The position numbers and the translations under genes are program-made. The notes beneath the pieces were generated by a model that worked only from the letters and a program-made list of their open reading frames with translations, was not told where the DNA came from and did no database searches. Below, piece by piece: positions 1 through 7,578 of a DNA stretch of 64,000 nt. Source of the DNA: Haladaptatus pallidirubidus (lineage in GTDB: Archaea; Halobacteriota; Halobacteria; Halobacteriales; Haladaptataceae); assembly GCF_020700235.1 (NCBI RefSeq), contig NZ_CP085301.1, forward strand, positions 3,658,001-3,722,000, written 5' to 3'. How positions within the stretch are numbered: the first letter of the stretch is position 1; every line of letters begins with the position of its first letter.

Positions 1-670
1 GCGTGTAGAGAATCCCGTGCTTCGGCGAGGACGCGTGTCCGCGAAGATGCGCGAACAGGGCGTTTTCCGCCCCCAACACCTGCACCGTTCCGCCGGGCAT
101 TTTCGCCAGCGATTCGAGACCTCCCGCCAGCGCGATGAGTCGCGCGGCGAGCACTGGTCCCGCGAGGTCGGAGAGGTTCGGCGCGACCGCTGGTGCCTGT
201 CGCTCGACGAAACTCCGAAGTTCGTCGCGTTCGTCCGCGAGGTCTGCGACGCGCCGAGCCAATGAAACTACCTGTTCTTCGACCGGCGTCTCCGGATCCG
301 TTTCTGCGAGCGTTTTCGCGTACTCGACGCCGGTTCCCGCGTCGGGATACAGAGTTCCGGCCCATTCCGCGACCCGTTCAGCGAGTTCGTTCGCTTCCGA
401 TTCGCAGTCGTCCATCGCGCGAACCGCGTGAACCAGTTGTTGGTCGTCCGCGCGCTCGCGCTCCGTGACGGCCTCGCGGGTCGCCCGGATGCTGGCCGAG
501 CGAAGCTTCGCGTAGTAGTCCGATTCGTCCTCCGCAAAGCCAGATTCGACGGCTTCGCTGGGCCAGTCGGCCGGGGCGTCCGCGCTCCCCTCTCGGATGG
601 CGTTCACACCCCCGCCAGTGTCGTCCGGCGAGACGCCTGCGAACCATCCGTCGGCGTCTGATTCGGTCAT
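1..670 (-). CDS. nop5: Nop5/Nop56-type C/D box snoRNP core protein (partial, 3' end cut by the window edge)
   Basis: The frame is open from an ATG at 670 to the left edge, giving the first 222 residues. The N-terminal 160 residues are acidic and helical. Residues 169-222 carry the start of the NOP domain, with GPVLAARLIALAGGLESLAK, then KMPGGTVQVLGAE and SPKHGILYT, which are diagnostic of archaeal Nop5. The protein scaffolds C/D box guide RNPs together with L7Ae and fibrillarin for 2'-O-methylation of rRNA and tRNA. In archaea fibrillarin usually lies directly downstream, which here would be outside the window. A TATA-like GTTTAAAC at 694-701 is about 27 nt upstream of the ATG and fits a leaderless transcript. 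Confidence 0.93.
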   Translation of the reverse strand, partial: MTESDADGWFAGVSPDDTGGGVNAIREGSADAPADWPSEAVESGFAEDESDYYAKLRSASIRATREAVTERERADDQQLVHAVRAMDDCESEANELAERVAEWAGTLYPDAGTGVEYAKTLAETDPETPVEEQVVSLARRVADLADERDELRSFVERQAPAVAPNLSDLAGPVLAARLIALAGGLESLAKMPGGTVQVLGAENALFAHLRGHASSPKHGILYT

Positions 671-693
671 GTCCGTGGGTTGTTCGGCGTCTC

Positions 694-701
694 GTTTAAA
701 C
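694..701 (-). promoter_or_regulatory. TATA box of nop5
   Basis: The palindromic GTTTAAAC is centred about 27 nt upstream of the nop5 ATG. This is the usual distance for a leaderless haloarchaeal transcript. Its function is inferred from position and composition only. Confidence 0.5.
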
Positions 702-860
702 CTACGTTTACTATGGCAGGCGAAGGTACTTTTCGGGAGCTTGTGCGTTTGGGGTCCGTTTTCGGCCTCGAGTTGCTTTCTTCGTGGACTTTTACTGTTT
801 CAGTTCGCCGCGTGTTCTGCGTTTCGTTCGAATGTGGTCTGCAATTTACGACTCCAAAAT

Positions 861-1050
861 AACCGCCACCGCACCGCGCTCACGGCTTCGCCGTTCGCGA
901 TTGAGATTTCGAAGAAAGCTCGTCCGCCCTTGATTACCCAGCCGAAAGGTCGCGTCAGCGCGTTCACACGAGCGCCGAACGACAGTGAGACGCGAGTACA
1001 ATCCCGCGCTGGCAAGAAGAAGCGGGGAGACTGCGATTGCGGAGGCGGTT
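861..1050. repeat. Imperfect inverted-repeat intergenic element
   Basis: The left end AACCGCCACCGCACCGCG (861-878) matches the reverse complement of the right end GCGATTGCGGAGGCGGTT (1033-1050) at most positions. The interior is GC-rich and contains smaller palindromes such as CGGCTTCGCCG. No transposase or target duplication is visible. It has the same architecture and size as the element at 31898-32078. It could be a MITE-like sequence or a structured transcript. Confidence 0.4.
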
Positions 1051-1309
1051 TCATTGGAGTCGGCATACCTAGTGACGCGGTAACAAATGGAAATATTAGC
1101 AAGAATTGACAAAACTCTCCCGTGACCAAATTCGGTAAAGTCGGCAAGTCGCTACTCTCTATCCACGTCCAATTTCTCTATTCCGACTTCGTACACTAAA
1201 CGAATCAAAACGAACTCCAGGACACCAAAAACAATCGTCGTGAAGTCGCTCATTCAACCGTTTTGACCGCGATGACAGCCGTTAAGACCCGTCCCCAGAG
1301 TTGGCACCT

Positions 1310-2080
1310 ATGGCCGGTCTCTACGCGCATCCTGACTACTACGAAATCGCCTTCGATTTCCGCGACGTCGCCGCCGAAGTGGATTTCTTCGAAACTTGCA
1401 TCGACCGATTCGGCGACGGAGCGACCGACGCGGACTCGGTGCTCGAAGTCGCTTGCGGCCCCTCGCCCCATCTCCTCGAATTCGACGCTCGCGGATACGA
1501 TTTTACCGGACTCGACGAATCCTCGGAGATGATTTCCTACTCCATCGAAAAGGCCCGCGAGAACGACATCGAGGCGACGTTCCTCCGACGAAACGTAGCC
1601 GATTTCTACCTCCCGGAGCGCGTCGATTTCGCCTTCTGTGCCCTCGGGTCGCTCTACCTAGATTCGAACGACGCGCTTCGGTCGCACCTCGAATCCGTCG
1701 GAGATTCCCTTACTGGGGGATCGATCTACTGCATCGACGGGTCAATCGACTTTCCGGGCGGTACCTCCTCTGAACACGAATGGGAGACGACGCGGGGCGA
1801 CACGACCGTCGAGTTCAGGATCGACCAACAACCGACGAACGCGGCAGAACAGTTGGTTCGCCAGACGGTTACGACGAAGGTGACGGACGGCGACGAGACG
1901 CACCGATTTCGGGAAGAGGACGAAATTAAGACCTTCGCACCCCAAGAGTTCCGCATGGTGGTCGAGGACAGCGATTTCGAGCACGTCGGCTGGTTCGACA
2001 GTTTCGACCTCTCGAAACCGGTTTCCAAATGTGAACCGGGAACGCTTCATCGTCCGACGACAATCCTCCGAAAACAATGA
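1310..2080 (+). CDS. Class I SAM-dependent methyltransferase
   Basis: This 256-residue protein has a Rossmann-type methyltransferase fold. Motif I VLEVACGPSPH lies at residues 44-54, where the normal GxGxG is relaxed to CGPSPH. A motif II acid in GLDES lies at 67-71, followed by the post-motif region FAFCALGSLYL typical of type 11/25 methyltransferases. The substrate cannot be deduced. The ATG at 1310 is preferred over an in-frame TTG three codons upstream. The stop overlaps the start of ogt (ATGA at 2077-2080), so the two genes are probably translated together. Confidence 0.85.
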   Translation: MAGLYAHPDYYEIAFDFRDVAAEVDFFETCIDRFGDGATDADSVLEVACGPSPHLLEFDARGYDFTGLDESSEMISYSIEKARENDIEATFLRRNVADFYLPERVDFAFCALGSLYLDSNDALRSHLESVGDSLTGGSIYCIDGSIDFPGGTSSEHEWETTRGDTTVEFRIDQQPTNAAEQLVRQTVTTKVTDGDETHRFREEDEIKTFAPQEFRMVVEDSDFEHVGWFDSFDLSKPVSKCEPGTLHRPTTILRKQ

Positions 2081-2469
2081 TACAAACAAACATGTGGGAC
2101 TGGCAGGTCGAAATCGACGATACGCTCGTTTCGGCCTCTCCCGACGAAATCCGCGGCCAGATAGTGGAATACGAGAACGGTGATCGCGACGAGTTCGACC
2201 TCAACGTCGAATTTCCAGCGTCGTTTACGGGCCGTGTCATGTCCGAGATGACGGACGTTCCCCGCGGCGAGACGCGAACCTACGGCGACATCGCGGAGAC
2301 GCTCGACACCGCCGCAATCGCAGTCGGGCAGGCTTGTGGTCGAAATCCGGTTCCGGTCGTCGTTCCGTGCCACCGCGTCGTCGCGGCGGACGGACTGGGC
2401 GGCTACTCCGGCGGCAAAGGCGACCGACTGACGCTCAAAAAACGACTGCTCGACCTCGAATCGGAGTAG
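2077..2469 (+). CDS. ogt: Methylated-DNA--protein-cysteine S-methyltransferase (O6-alkylguanine repair)
   Basis: The 130-residue protein carries the MGMT active site PCHRVV, with the alkyl-accepting Cys at residue 98. It also has the DNA-binding helix VPRGETRTYGDIAE and the C-terminal GGYSGG and KKRLLDLE elements. It removes alkyl groups from guanine O6 in a suicide reaction. The protein is shorter than bacterial Ogt and has only a minimal N-terminal domain, as is common in haloarchaea. The start at 2077 overlaps the methyltransferase stop; an in-frame ATG at 2092 is an alternative. Coupling to a methyltransferase gene is suggestive but unexplained. Confidence 0.93.
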   Translation: MIQTNMWDWQVEIDDTLVSASPDEIRGQIVEYENGDRDEFDLNVEFPASFTGRVMSEMTDVPRGETRTYGDIAETLDTAAIAVGQACGRNPVPVVVPCHRVVAADGLGGYSGGKGDRLTLKKRLLDLESE

Positions 2470-2679
2470 TTACTCCGGAACCACGCTTTTCACCCGCCCG
2501 GTGATTCCCGATTCCAGTTCGACTTTGACGCCGCCGGGTTCCGTCTCGCCTTCGGAGTGAATTTTCGCGATATTCCCTCGGATTGGCTCGGCTTCGTCCG
2601 CGTTCTCGGCGTTCGTCTGCTCGATTTCGACGGACATTCCCCTACGCAGTTCCTCCCGCGTCGGTCTGTCTACGGACAT
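2470..2679 (-). CDS. YwbE family protein (DUF2196)
   Basis: This is a 69-residue acidic protein. It contains the family signature RRGMSVEIEQ near the start and GGVKVELESGITGRVKSV at the C-terminus. The family is small and widespread, with no assigned function. The ATG at 2679 is chosen because residues before it in the longer open frame are not acidic and do not match the family. It converges tail-to-tail with ogt, with the two stop codons directly adjacent. The region upstream to 3079 is AT-rich near 2750-2800 and should hold the promoter. Confidence 0.8.
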   Translation of the reverse strand: MSVDRPTREELRRGMSVEIEQTNAENADEAEPIRGNIAKIHSEGETEPGGVKVELESGITGRVKSVVPE

Positions 2680-2911
2680 ACGTGGGGCGTACAGCGCTCC
2701 GAACAAAGAGCGTGGTGGCCAGGATTGTTCGAACGCCTGTCTCTGGTAATAATGTACTTCAGATATAATTAATTCAACTACAAAAGAATATAATAAATCT
2801 CTCCGTAGCGGTACGTGCGGCGCCATCATCTCCCTTCCCCCTGACACCAAATTGGATAGTGGGCGCTATCGTTCACATTCTCGAAAAACAGTTCGACCAC
2901 CCGAACAGTTC

Positions 2912-3079
2912 CTATTCGAACTTCTCGAACGGCTGTTCACAGCCATCACAGAAGTGCATCGATCGGCAGAGCGACGGCCCTTTCGGATGTTCGCGGTATG
3001 TGTTCGTCGAACCGCAGTACGGACACTCCGCGCCCTTATCTTCGCCGCTCGTCGTCACGCTGGGGTCGAGTCGCCTCAT
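2912..3079 (-). CDS. Small zinc-ribbon protein matching the C-terminal domain of PaaD
   Basis: The 55-residue product has CPYCGST followed by CRSMHFCDGCEQPFEKFE, a four-cysteine zinc ribbon. Bacterial PaaD/PaaJ normally ends in such a ribbon after its DUF59 domain. Here the DUF59 part is a separate upstream gene whose stop overlaps this start (ATGA, 3076-3079). The protein is therefore probably the detached second half of PaaD, needed for iron-centre maturation of the PaaABC epoxidase. It is the last gene of the paaABCD operon. Function is inferred from domain order and location. Confidence 0.85.
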   Translation of the reverse strand: MRRLDPSVTTSGEDKGAECPYCGSTNTYREHPKGPSLCRSMHFCDGCEQPFEKFE

Positions 3080-3540
3080 ATGCTCAGTCCGAATTCCCGA
3101 AGGTCGTCTTTGCCTTGTTCTGTGACCATCTCGATAGACCACGGCGGATTCCAGACGAGTTCGAGGTCGGTACTTTCGACGCCCGAAACGCCCGCGACCG
3201 TCTCCTCGATTTCCTCGGTCAGCATCTTCCGCGCCGGACAACCGGTGTAGGTGAGGGTCATGATGACCGTCGCCTGCGTTCCGGCATCGCCGCCTTCATC
3301 GCATTGCACGCCGTAAATCAGTCCCAAATCTACGATGCTGATCGGCATCTCGGGGTCTTCGATGGCGTAGAGGGCGTCCCAGACGCGCTTTTCGACTCCC
3401 GTCGCTCCGTCGCCGGTTGCAGGCAGTTCCTCGGGCGACTGCCCCCGCTCCGAGTAGTCGGTGTACGCACAGGCCGTGGGTTCCGACTCGATGTCGTACT
3501 GTTCCGAGTCAATCTCGTACTCTTGTGGTTCGTTGCTCAT
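3076..3540 (-). CDS. paaD: Phenylacetyl-CoA epoxidase maturation protein PaaD (DUF59/MIP18 domain only)
   Basis: The protein is 154 residues from the ATG at 3540. After an acidic N-terminal stretch comes the DUF59 core, with VWDALYAIEDPEMPISIVDL, IYGV and the conserved Cys in TGCPARKM, as in SufT/Cia2-like iron-sulfur assembly factors. The zinc-ribbon half found in bacterial PaaD is missing and encoded by the next gene. The 3540 start is preferred because GGAG lies about 7 nt upstream. An in-frame ATG at 3579, overlapping the end of paaC, would add 13 residues. Confidence 0.9.
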   Translation of the reverse strand: MSNEPQEYEIDSEQYDIESEPTACAYTDYSERGQSPEELPATGDGATGVEKRVWDALYAIEDPEMPISIVDLGLIYGVQCDEGGDAGTQATVIMTLTYTGCPARKMLTEEIEETVAGVSGVESTDLELVWNPPWSIEMVTEQGKDDLREFGLSI

Positions 3541-3568
3541 GTTTGTCTCCGTGGGTCGGTCTGACCCC

Positions 3569-4417
3569 TCACTGCTCATCGTCGGGATCTGCCATGATGC
3601 GGTGGGCCTCGCTTCGTCCGAGTTCTCGGTACGACCGCGTCATGTCGTCGTGCAGGTTCGTCCAGTCGTCGGTGTGGCTGCCATCGCGTCCGAGATGCTC
3701 GGGGAGCAGTTCGTCCGGATTGCCATCCCGAATCTCCTGTGGTGTTTCCACACCCAGCGACGCGAGGAACGGAACGACGGTGTCGAGCCACTGTTCGCGC
3801 ATGGATTCGAGCGATTCGGTTCGGATGCCGAAATGGTCGATTTCCGCGCTCGCATCGCCGTCCTCGAACAGCGTCAGCGCGTAGGGGAACAGTCGGTCGA
3901 CCGACGACTGCACGCGTTCCGTCCCCTCGTCGTCGCTCGTTAGCCGTTCGAGCCAATTCTGGGCGTGTTCGAGGTGATAGTTCTCCTCGGACATGATTTT
4001 TGCAACCCTGTCGGCGATTCGCGGATAACTCGTCTCTTCGAGGGATTCGAGGCGCAACTTTTCGGCCACATCGTAGAGGTAACCGCGAACGATGGCGTCG
4101 GCCCAATCGCCCGATTCGAACGGCAGTTCCACGAGCGTCGCGTGTCGGAAATGGCTCGGGTCTCGCTCGAAGATGAGTTCGGATTCCGTGTGACCGAAAT
4201 CCTGTAGCAGGTCGTACCAGAGGCGGGCGTGGCCGAGCTCGTCCTGTGCGATGTTCGAGATGGCGAGGTCGGATTCGAGCGTCGGCGCACGAACCTGCCA
4301 TTCGGTGTAGCGCTCTGCGAGGACGAGTTCGTCGTCCGCGAGGCGGTAGAGCAGGGATTCGACTGCGGCCCGCTCGTCGTCGCTCAGTTCGTCCGGCCCG
4401 GCGAGCTGTGCGGACAT
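3569..4417 (-). CDS. paaC: Phenylacetyl-CoA 1,2-epoxidase subunit PaaC
   Basis: The 282-residue protein has the ferritin-like fold of the epoxidase's structural subunit. Motifs include ISNIAQDELGHARLWYDLL (an ExxH-type helix) near residue 55 and MSEENYHLEHAQNWLERL near residue 140. PaaC pairs with PaaA in the complex that epoxidises phenylacetyl-CoA. Its start overlaps the paaB stop by one base (TAATG), and paaD follows closely. The length agrees with bacterial PaaC, extended by acidic residues at the C-terminus. Confidence 0.95.
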   Translation of the reverse strand: MSAQLAGPDELSDDERAAVESLLYRLADDELVLAERYTEWQVRAPTLESDLAISNIAQDELGHARLWYDLLQDFGHTESELIFERDPSHFRHATLVELPFESGDWADAIVRGYLYDVAEKLRLESLEETSYPRIADRVAKIMSEENYHLEHAQNWLERLTSDDEGTERVQSSVDRLFPYALTLFEDGDASAEIDHFGIRTESLESMREQWLDTVVPFLASLGVETPQEIRDGNPDELLPEHLGRDGSHTDDWTNLHDDMTRSYRELGRSEAHRIMADPDDEQ

Positions 4418-4737
4418 TATGCCTCACCTCGCTGGCGGTCGGCTTTTTCCTGTTCGGCTTCGGAGTCCTCGATTTCCTCGGCGAAACTAGAATCGATGCG
4501 GTTGTACGCCATCACCCACCGATAGGATTTGTCCGTCGTGCCGCCGAAGGCGGTGTCGTCGGCATCAACTTCCGCGATTTCGTCCTTTGGAACGACCCAG
4601 ATGCTGTTCGTCGGCTTGCGTCGCCCGTGCTGAATCTGGGCGAACATGAGCGCCATGTCGCGGTCGGGCGCGTGAACGTTTCCGCAGTGGGTGTGGTACT
4701 TGCCCGCTTCGTCCTGTCGGAATACTTCCCAAATCAT
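4417..4737 (-). CDS. paaB: Phenylacetyl-CoA 1,2-epoxidase subunit PaaB
   Basis: This small subunit of 106 residues begins WEVFRQDEAGKYHTHCGNVH and continues with DRDMALMFAQ and SIWVVPKDEI, as in bacterial PaaB. PaaB bridges PaaAC heterodimers in the multicomponent oxygenase. The acidic C-terminal tail is typical of haloarchaeal homologs. The gene starts one base after the paaA stop and overlaps paaC by one base, so the three subunits are tightly coupled. Confidence 0.95.
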   Translation of the reverse strand: MIWEVFRQDEAGKYHTHCGNVHAPDRDMALMFAQIQHGRRKPTNSIWVVPKDEIAEVDADDTAFGGTTDKSYRWVMAYNRIDSSFAEEIEDSEAEQEKADRQRGEA

Positions 4738-4738
4738 C

Positions 4739-5707
4739 TTAATCGGCCGCCACCGGAGTGTTCGAACTGCCCGTTTCCCAGTCGTCCAGCACGTCGCGAA
4801 CCCATTCGACCGCGTCCTGTGCGTTTTTGCGGCCGTTTATCTGGCCGACGCCGGGTTCGTAGCTGTTCTTGGCGATTTGGAAGAACTCGTCCCAGTCGAG
4901 GTCATCCTCGCGCACCTTGTAGGTGTTCGTCTCCTCGTCGTACTCGATGCGAGGTTCGTCCGGAATCTCCAGTCCGTACTTTTCCGCCTTCGGGATGTAG
5001 GCGTTGAGGAAGGCGTTCCGGAGGTCGTCGTTCGACATCGTCTTCAACCCGACGTCGGCGGAGAAGTCGTGGTGGGTACTTTTGTCGTTGGTCGGGCCGA
5101 AGAACTGGATGATGCGCGGCCACCATTCCTCGAAGGCGTCCTGCATGAGTTCCTGTTCCTTTTTCGACCCCATCGCGAGTTCGCGCATGATGTCCTCGCC
5201 GTGTTTTACGTGGAATCCTTCCTCGAAACACACCTTGTCCATCGCGTGGGCGTAGGGTTCCCAACTCGTGCGCTTCAGGGTCGCCTGTCGGCGCATCGCC
5301 GCGCCGTCGACGAAGAACGCGATCATCGGCGTTTCCCACCACTTCTCCATCTTGTAGTGGAAGCAGTTCAGGAATTTTCCTTCTCCGTTCGCCAACTCGT
5401 CGAGCATCTGTTCGCGGGTTTTGATGCCGAGTGATTCGGCGGCTCGGTAAAGCAACTGGCCGTGGCCGATTTCGTCCTGCACCTTTGCACTGCACGCCAG
5501 TTTTCGGTCGAGGCTCGGCGCCTGCCGGATGAACGGTCGTTCGAGGTACGCACCCATGATTTCGGAGTTCGCATGGAACTGAATCATGCGAGTTGCGGCT
5601 TTGCGGTACTCCTCCGGCATGTCGTCCTTGGGACTGAACTGCCGGGGACCCGCCCGCTCTTTGACGGTGTCTAAGTCCATATGCGTCTCTTCTATGGCCC
5701 GACCCAT
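4739..5707 (-). CDS. paaA: Phenylacetyl-CoA 1,2-epoxidase catalytic subunit PaaA
   Basis: The 322-residue protein is the di-iron oxygenase subunit. Ligand motifs are visible in VQDEIGHG (E79, H82) and in CFEEGFHVKHGEDI (E162, H165, H168). It epoxidises the ring of phenylacetyl-CoA using O2 and electrons that normally come from PaaE. No PaaE reductase is seen in the window. The start at 5707 lies about 30 nt from the TTTAAATA element at 5734-5741, and GGTGA precedes it. An in-frame ATG at 5680 is an alternative. This is the first gene of the operon. Confidence 0.96.
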   Translation of the reverse strand: MGRAIEETHMDLDTVKERAGPRQFSPKDDMPEEYRKAATRMIQFHANSEIMGAYLERPFIRQAPSLDRKLACSAKVQDEIGHGQLLYRAAESLGIKTREQMLDELANGEGKFLNCFHYKMEKWWETPMIAFFVDGAAMRRQATLKRTSWEPYAHAMDKVCFEEGFHVKHGEDIMRELAMGSKKEQELMQDAFEEWWPRIIQFFGPTNDKSTHHDFSADVGLKTMSNDDLRNAFLNAYIPKAEKYGLEIPDEPRIEYDEETNTYKVREDDLDWDEFFQIAKNSYEPGVGQINGRKNAQDAVEWVRDVLDDWETGSSNTPVAAD

Positions 5708-5733
5708 ACCATTTCACCCGTTTATAGACTGCG

Positions 5734-5741
5734 TTTAAATA
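5734..5741. promoter_or_regulatory. Shared TATA element between paaA and the Bat-type regulator
   Basis: TTTAAATA sits in the 57-bp gap between divergent start codons at 5707 and 5765. It is about 30 nt from one and 28 nt from the other. Its TTTAAA core is self-complementary and could place TBP for transcription in both directions. The gap has no room for a second TATA box at a normal distance from either gene. Confidence 0.55.
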
Positions 5742-5764
5742 CCCTCGATTCATACGATTCCACT

Positions 5765-6406
5765 ATGATTGATGAGTGTCTCGTCGTCGAGTTTGTGGTC
5801 ACCGGGGACGATTGTCCGCTCGCCGAGGCGTCGAAAACGATTGGCGTCCGTATCGACTGTCAGCCCCCACAACACAGAGACGACGGCTACGCCCTCCTTC
5901 GATTTAGCACTCCAAAAGGAAGCAACGGTCTCACCGACTTTCTCGATGCAGACGACCGAATCCGGTACCTGCACGTTTCGACGACCGACGGCAGACAGAA
6001 TTTCAGATGTCTGTCGAAGCACCCCTGTGTCGTCCACGAACTGACCAACGTCGGATTTATGGCCGAATCGCTTCGCTACCGCGATGGAAGCGCGACCTTC
6101 ACGGGTGCAGTTGTGGGCCACGATGTGCTACAAGGCGTTCTCGAAGCGGCGGGCGAAACTGTCGGAATGCAGTTACAGCGCATCCATCAGCTCGGTTCCG
6201 AGGACGAGAACGTCGTCGCCCAACAGTGGGATGTAACGCCGGCGCAGGAGCGCGCTCTGCGAACCGCGTCAGAAATGGGCTATTTCGGCGTTCCCCGTAA
6301 AACCACCGCGAGTGAAGTTGCCGAAAAACTCGGCATCAGCAAATCGGCGTTTCTGGAGCGAATTCACCGCGCTGAACGTTCGCTGTTCTCGCAAATGTTC
6401 GCCTAA
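5765..6406 (+). CDS. Bat-type HTH regulator, probable controller of the paa operon
   Basis: The 213-residue protein has the haloarchaeal Bat layout. An N-terminal sensing domain of about 150 residues is followed by a C-terminal HTH_10 domain. The helix-turn-helix is seen in VTPAQERALRTASEMGYFG, TASEVAEKLGISKSAFLERI and RAERSLF. Ligand or partner is unknown. Because it diverges from paaA with only 57 bp between starts, control of phenylacetate genes is the natural inference. The ATG at 5765 is chosen as it lies 28 nt from the TATA element, and residues encoded upstream look non-coding. Confidence 0.88.
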   Translation: MIDECLVVEFVVTGDDCPLAEASKTIGVRIDCQPPQHRDDGYALLRFSTPKGSNGLTDFLDADDRIRYLHVSTTDGRQNFRCLSKHPCVVHELTNVGFMAESLRYRDGSATFTGAVVGHDVLQGVLEAAGETVGMQLQRIHQLGSEDENVVAQQWDVTPAQERALRTASEMGYFGVPRKTTASEVAEKLGISKSAFLERIHRAERSLFSQMFA

Positions 6407-6471
6407 TTCGTCGTTCGTCTCTCGTTTCCGGCTGCCGGTTAGAAGAAAATACGTAATCCAGCGGAAGGTTA

Positions 6472-6699
6472 TTGTGGATTGGCATCCTCGGATTTTTCAC
6501 CGTGGCCTCCACAAACATCCCTCCGCATCCCCAGATAACTCTCATCGTTCTCGGCTATCTGGTCGTTGCGCAAGCCGAGAATCTTCCGGATGGATTTTCG
6601 GTAGTAGGATACGTACTTGGGTTCCTCCTCCTCGTTTTGATTCCGCTTCTCGCACTTGGCGACGGAGATTCAGCTCCGACGGCCAGTAGGGCGAAATAG
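6472..6699 (+). CDS. Small two-helix membrane protein, unknown function
   Basis: The 75-residue product has two hydrophobic segments, around residues 21-37 (PQITLIVLGYLVVAQA) and 44-62 (VVGYVLGFLLLVLIPLLALG), and a short polar tail. The composition is that of a real membrane protein. The only possible start is TTG at 6472, with GGAAGG just upstream. It ends 20 bases before yqeC. I do not recognise the family. A frameshift or non-canonical start cannot be excluded. Confidence 0.5.
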   Translation: MWIGILGFFTVASTNIPPHPQITLIVLGYLVVAQAENLPDGFSVVGYVLGFLLLVLIPLLALGDGDSAPTASRAK

Positions 6700-6719
6700 C
6701 CATTCAGCGAAATAGTCAC

Positions 6720-7445
6720 ATGAATCTCGTGGCGGCGCTTTCCGCCGAATCGAGCCTGCTCTGTGTCGTCGGTGCGGGTGGGAAGAAATCGACGCTGTAC
6801 GCACTGGCAAAGCGCGTCAACCGAGCGGTCGTGACGGCGACGGTTCGAATCCCGATTTTCGACGAGCACGTCGCTGACGTACTCGTCAGCGACACACCCC
6901 AAAAAGCACTCGAATCAGTCGAAGAGTGGCCCGTCGGCCTCGTGCCAGAGCGGGAACGACCCGACCGCTATCGAGGGTACGACCCGAAAACGGCGGCATC
7001 GCTTAAGGGACGTGACGCAACCTCGATTCTCGTGAAAGCCGACGGTGCCCGGACTCGATTGTTGAAGGCTCCGATCGAACGGGAGCCACAACTTCCGACG
7101 AACGCGGACGTCGTGGTTCCGATTGCGAGCGCTCACGCGGTCGGCAAACCGTTGACGGAGAGATTCGTCCACCGTCCGGAGAGAGTGGCGGACGTAACCA
7201 ACCGACAGATGGGCGAGAAAATCCGTGCGTCCGACGTAGCCACTGTGTTGGCCGACGAACACGGCGGCATGAAGGACGTTCCCGACAGTGCGACCACGAT
7301 TCCCGTCGTGAACATGGTGGACGACGAGAAACTGAGACAAGTCGGGAACGAGATTGCGGAGCAGGTGCTATCGAAGGCGGACGTTCCTCGCGTCGTTCTC
7401 ACGCAGATGCCGGCCCAAAATCCGGTCATAGCCGTCGTTGAGTGA
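6720..7445 (+). CDS. yqeC: YqeC-like P-loop accessory protein for molybdenum/selenium-dependent hydroxylases
   Basis: The 241-residue protein opens with a nucleotide-binding loop VGAGGKKSTLYALAK (residues 16-30). It contains ILVKADGARTRLLKAP, the family hallmark, and VVPIASAHAVGKPL. YqeC proteins accompany molybdenum hydroxylases and are thought to help cofactor maturation or insertion; the biochemical step is not established. Here it lies next to mobA, an AOR-family gene and formate dehydrogenase, which supports a role in Mo/W cofactor handling. No selenium-specific gene is seen nearby. Confidence 0.85.
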   Translation: MNLVAALSAESSLLCVVGAGGKKSTLYALAKRVNRAVVTATVRIPIFDEHVADVLVSDTPQKALESVEEWPVGLVPERERPDRYRGYDPKTAASLKGRDATSILVKADGARTRLLKAPIEREPQLPTNADVVVPIASAHAVGKPLTERFVHRPERVADVTNRQMGEKIRASDVATVLADEHGGMKDVPDSATTIPVVNMVDDEKLRQVGNEIAEQVLSKADVPRVVLTQMPAQNPVIAVVE

Positions 7446-7578
7446 GCGTTAATAGGGCGAACAGACGACACGAACGACGGAAAGTCGCGAAGCGGTGTGC
7501 CGTACTTCCGCGAGTCGCTCCACGGCGAACGTCAACGCATGGCGACGATGGCCGCGGTTTTCGTGATAAAATTCAGGG

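Larger units (their letters stand above)
671..1309. other. Intergenic region without a supported gene
   Basis: These 640 bases lie between the divergent nop5 and methyltransferase genes. Open frames exist on both strands, but none has a convincing start, an acidic haloarchaeal composition or a recognisable domain. The stretch holds the nop5 promoter, a palindromic GC-rich element (861-1050) and an AT-richer segment (about 1085-1270) that probably contains the promoter of the downstream methyltransferase. Confidence 0.5.

Noticed and set aside
800..1147. 115-codon minus-strand open frame in the nop5 upstream region
   Set aside because: The peptide is basic and hydrophobic rather than acidic, runs across the palindromic element, has no promoter at a sensible distance and matches no domain I know.
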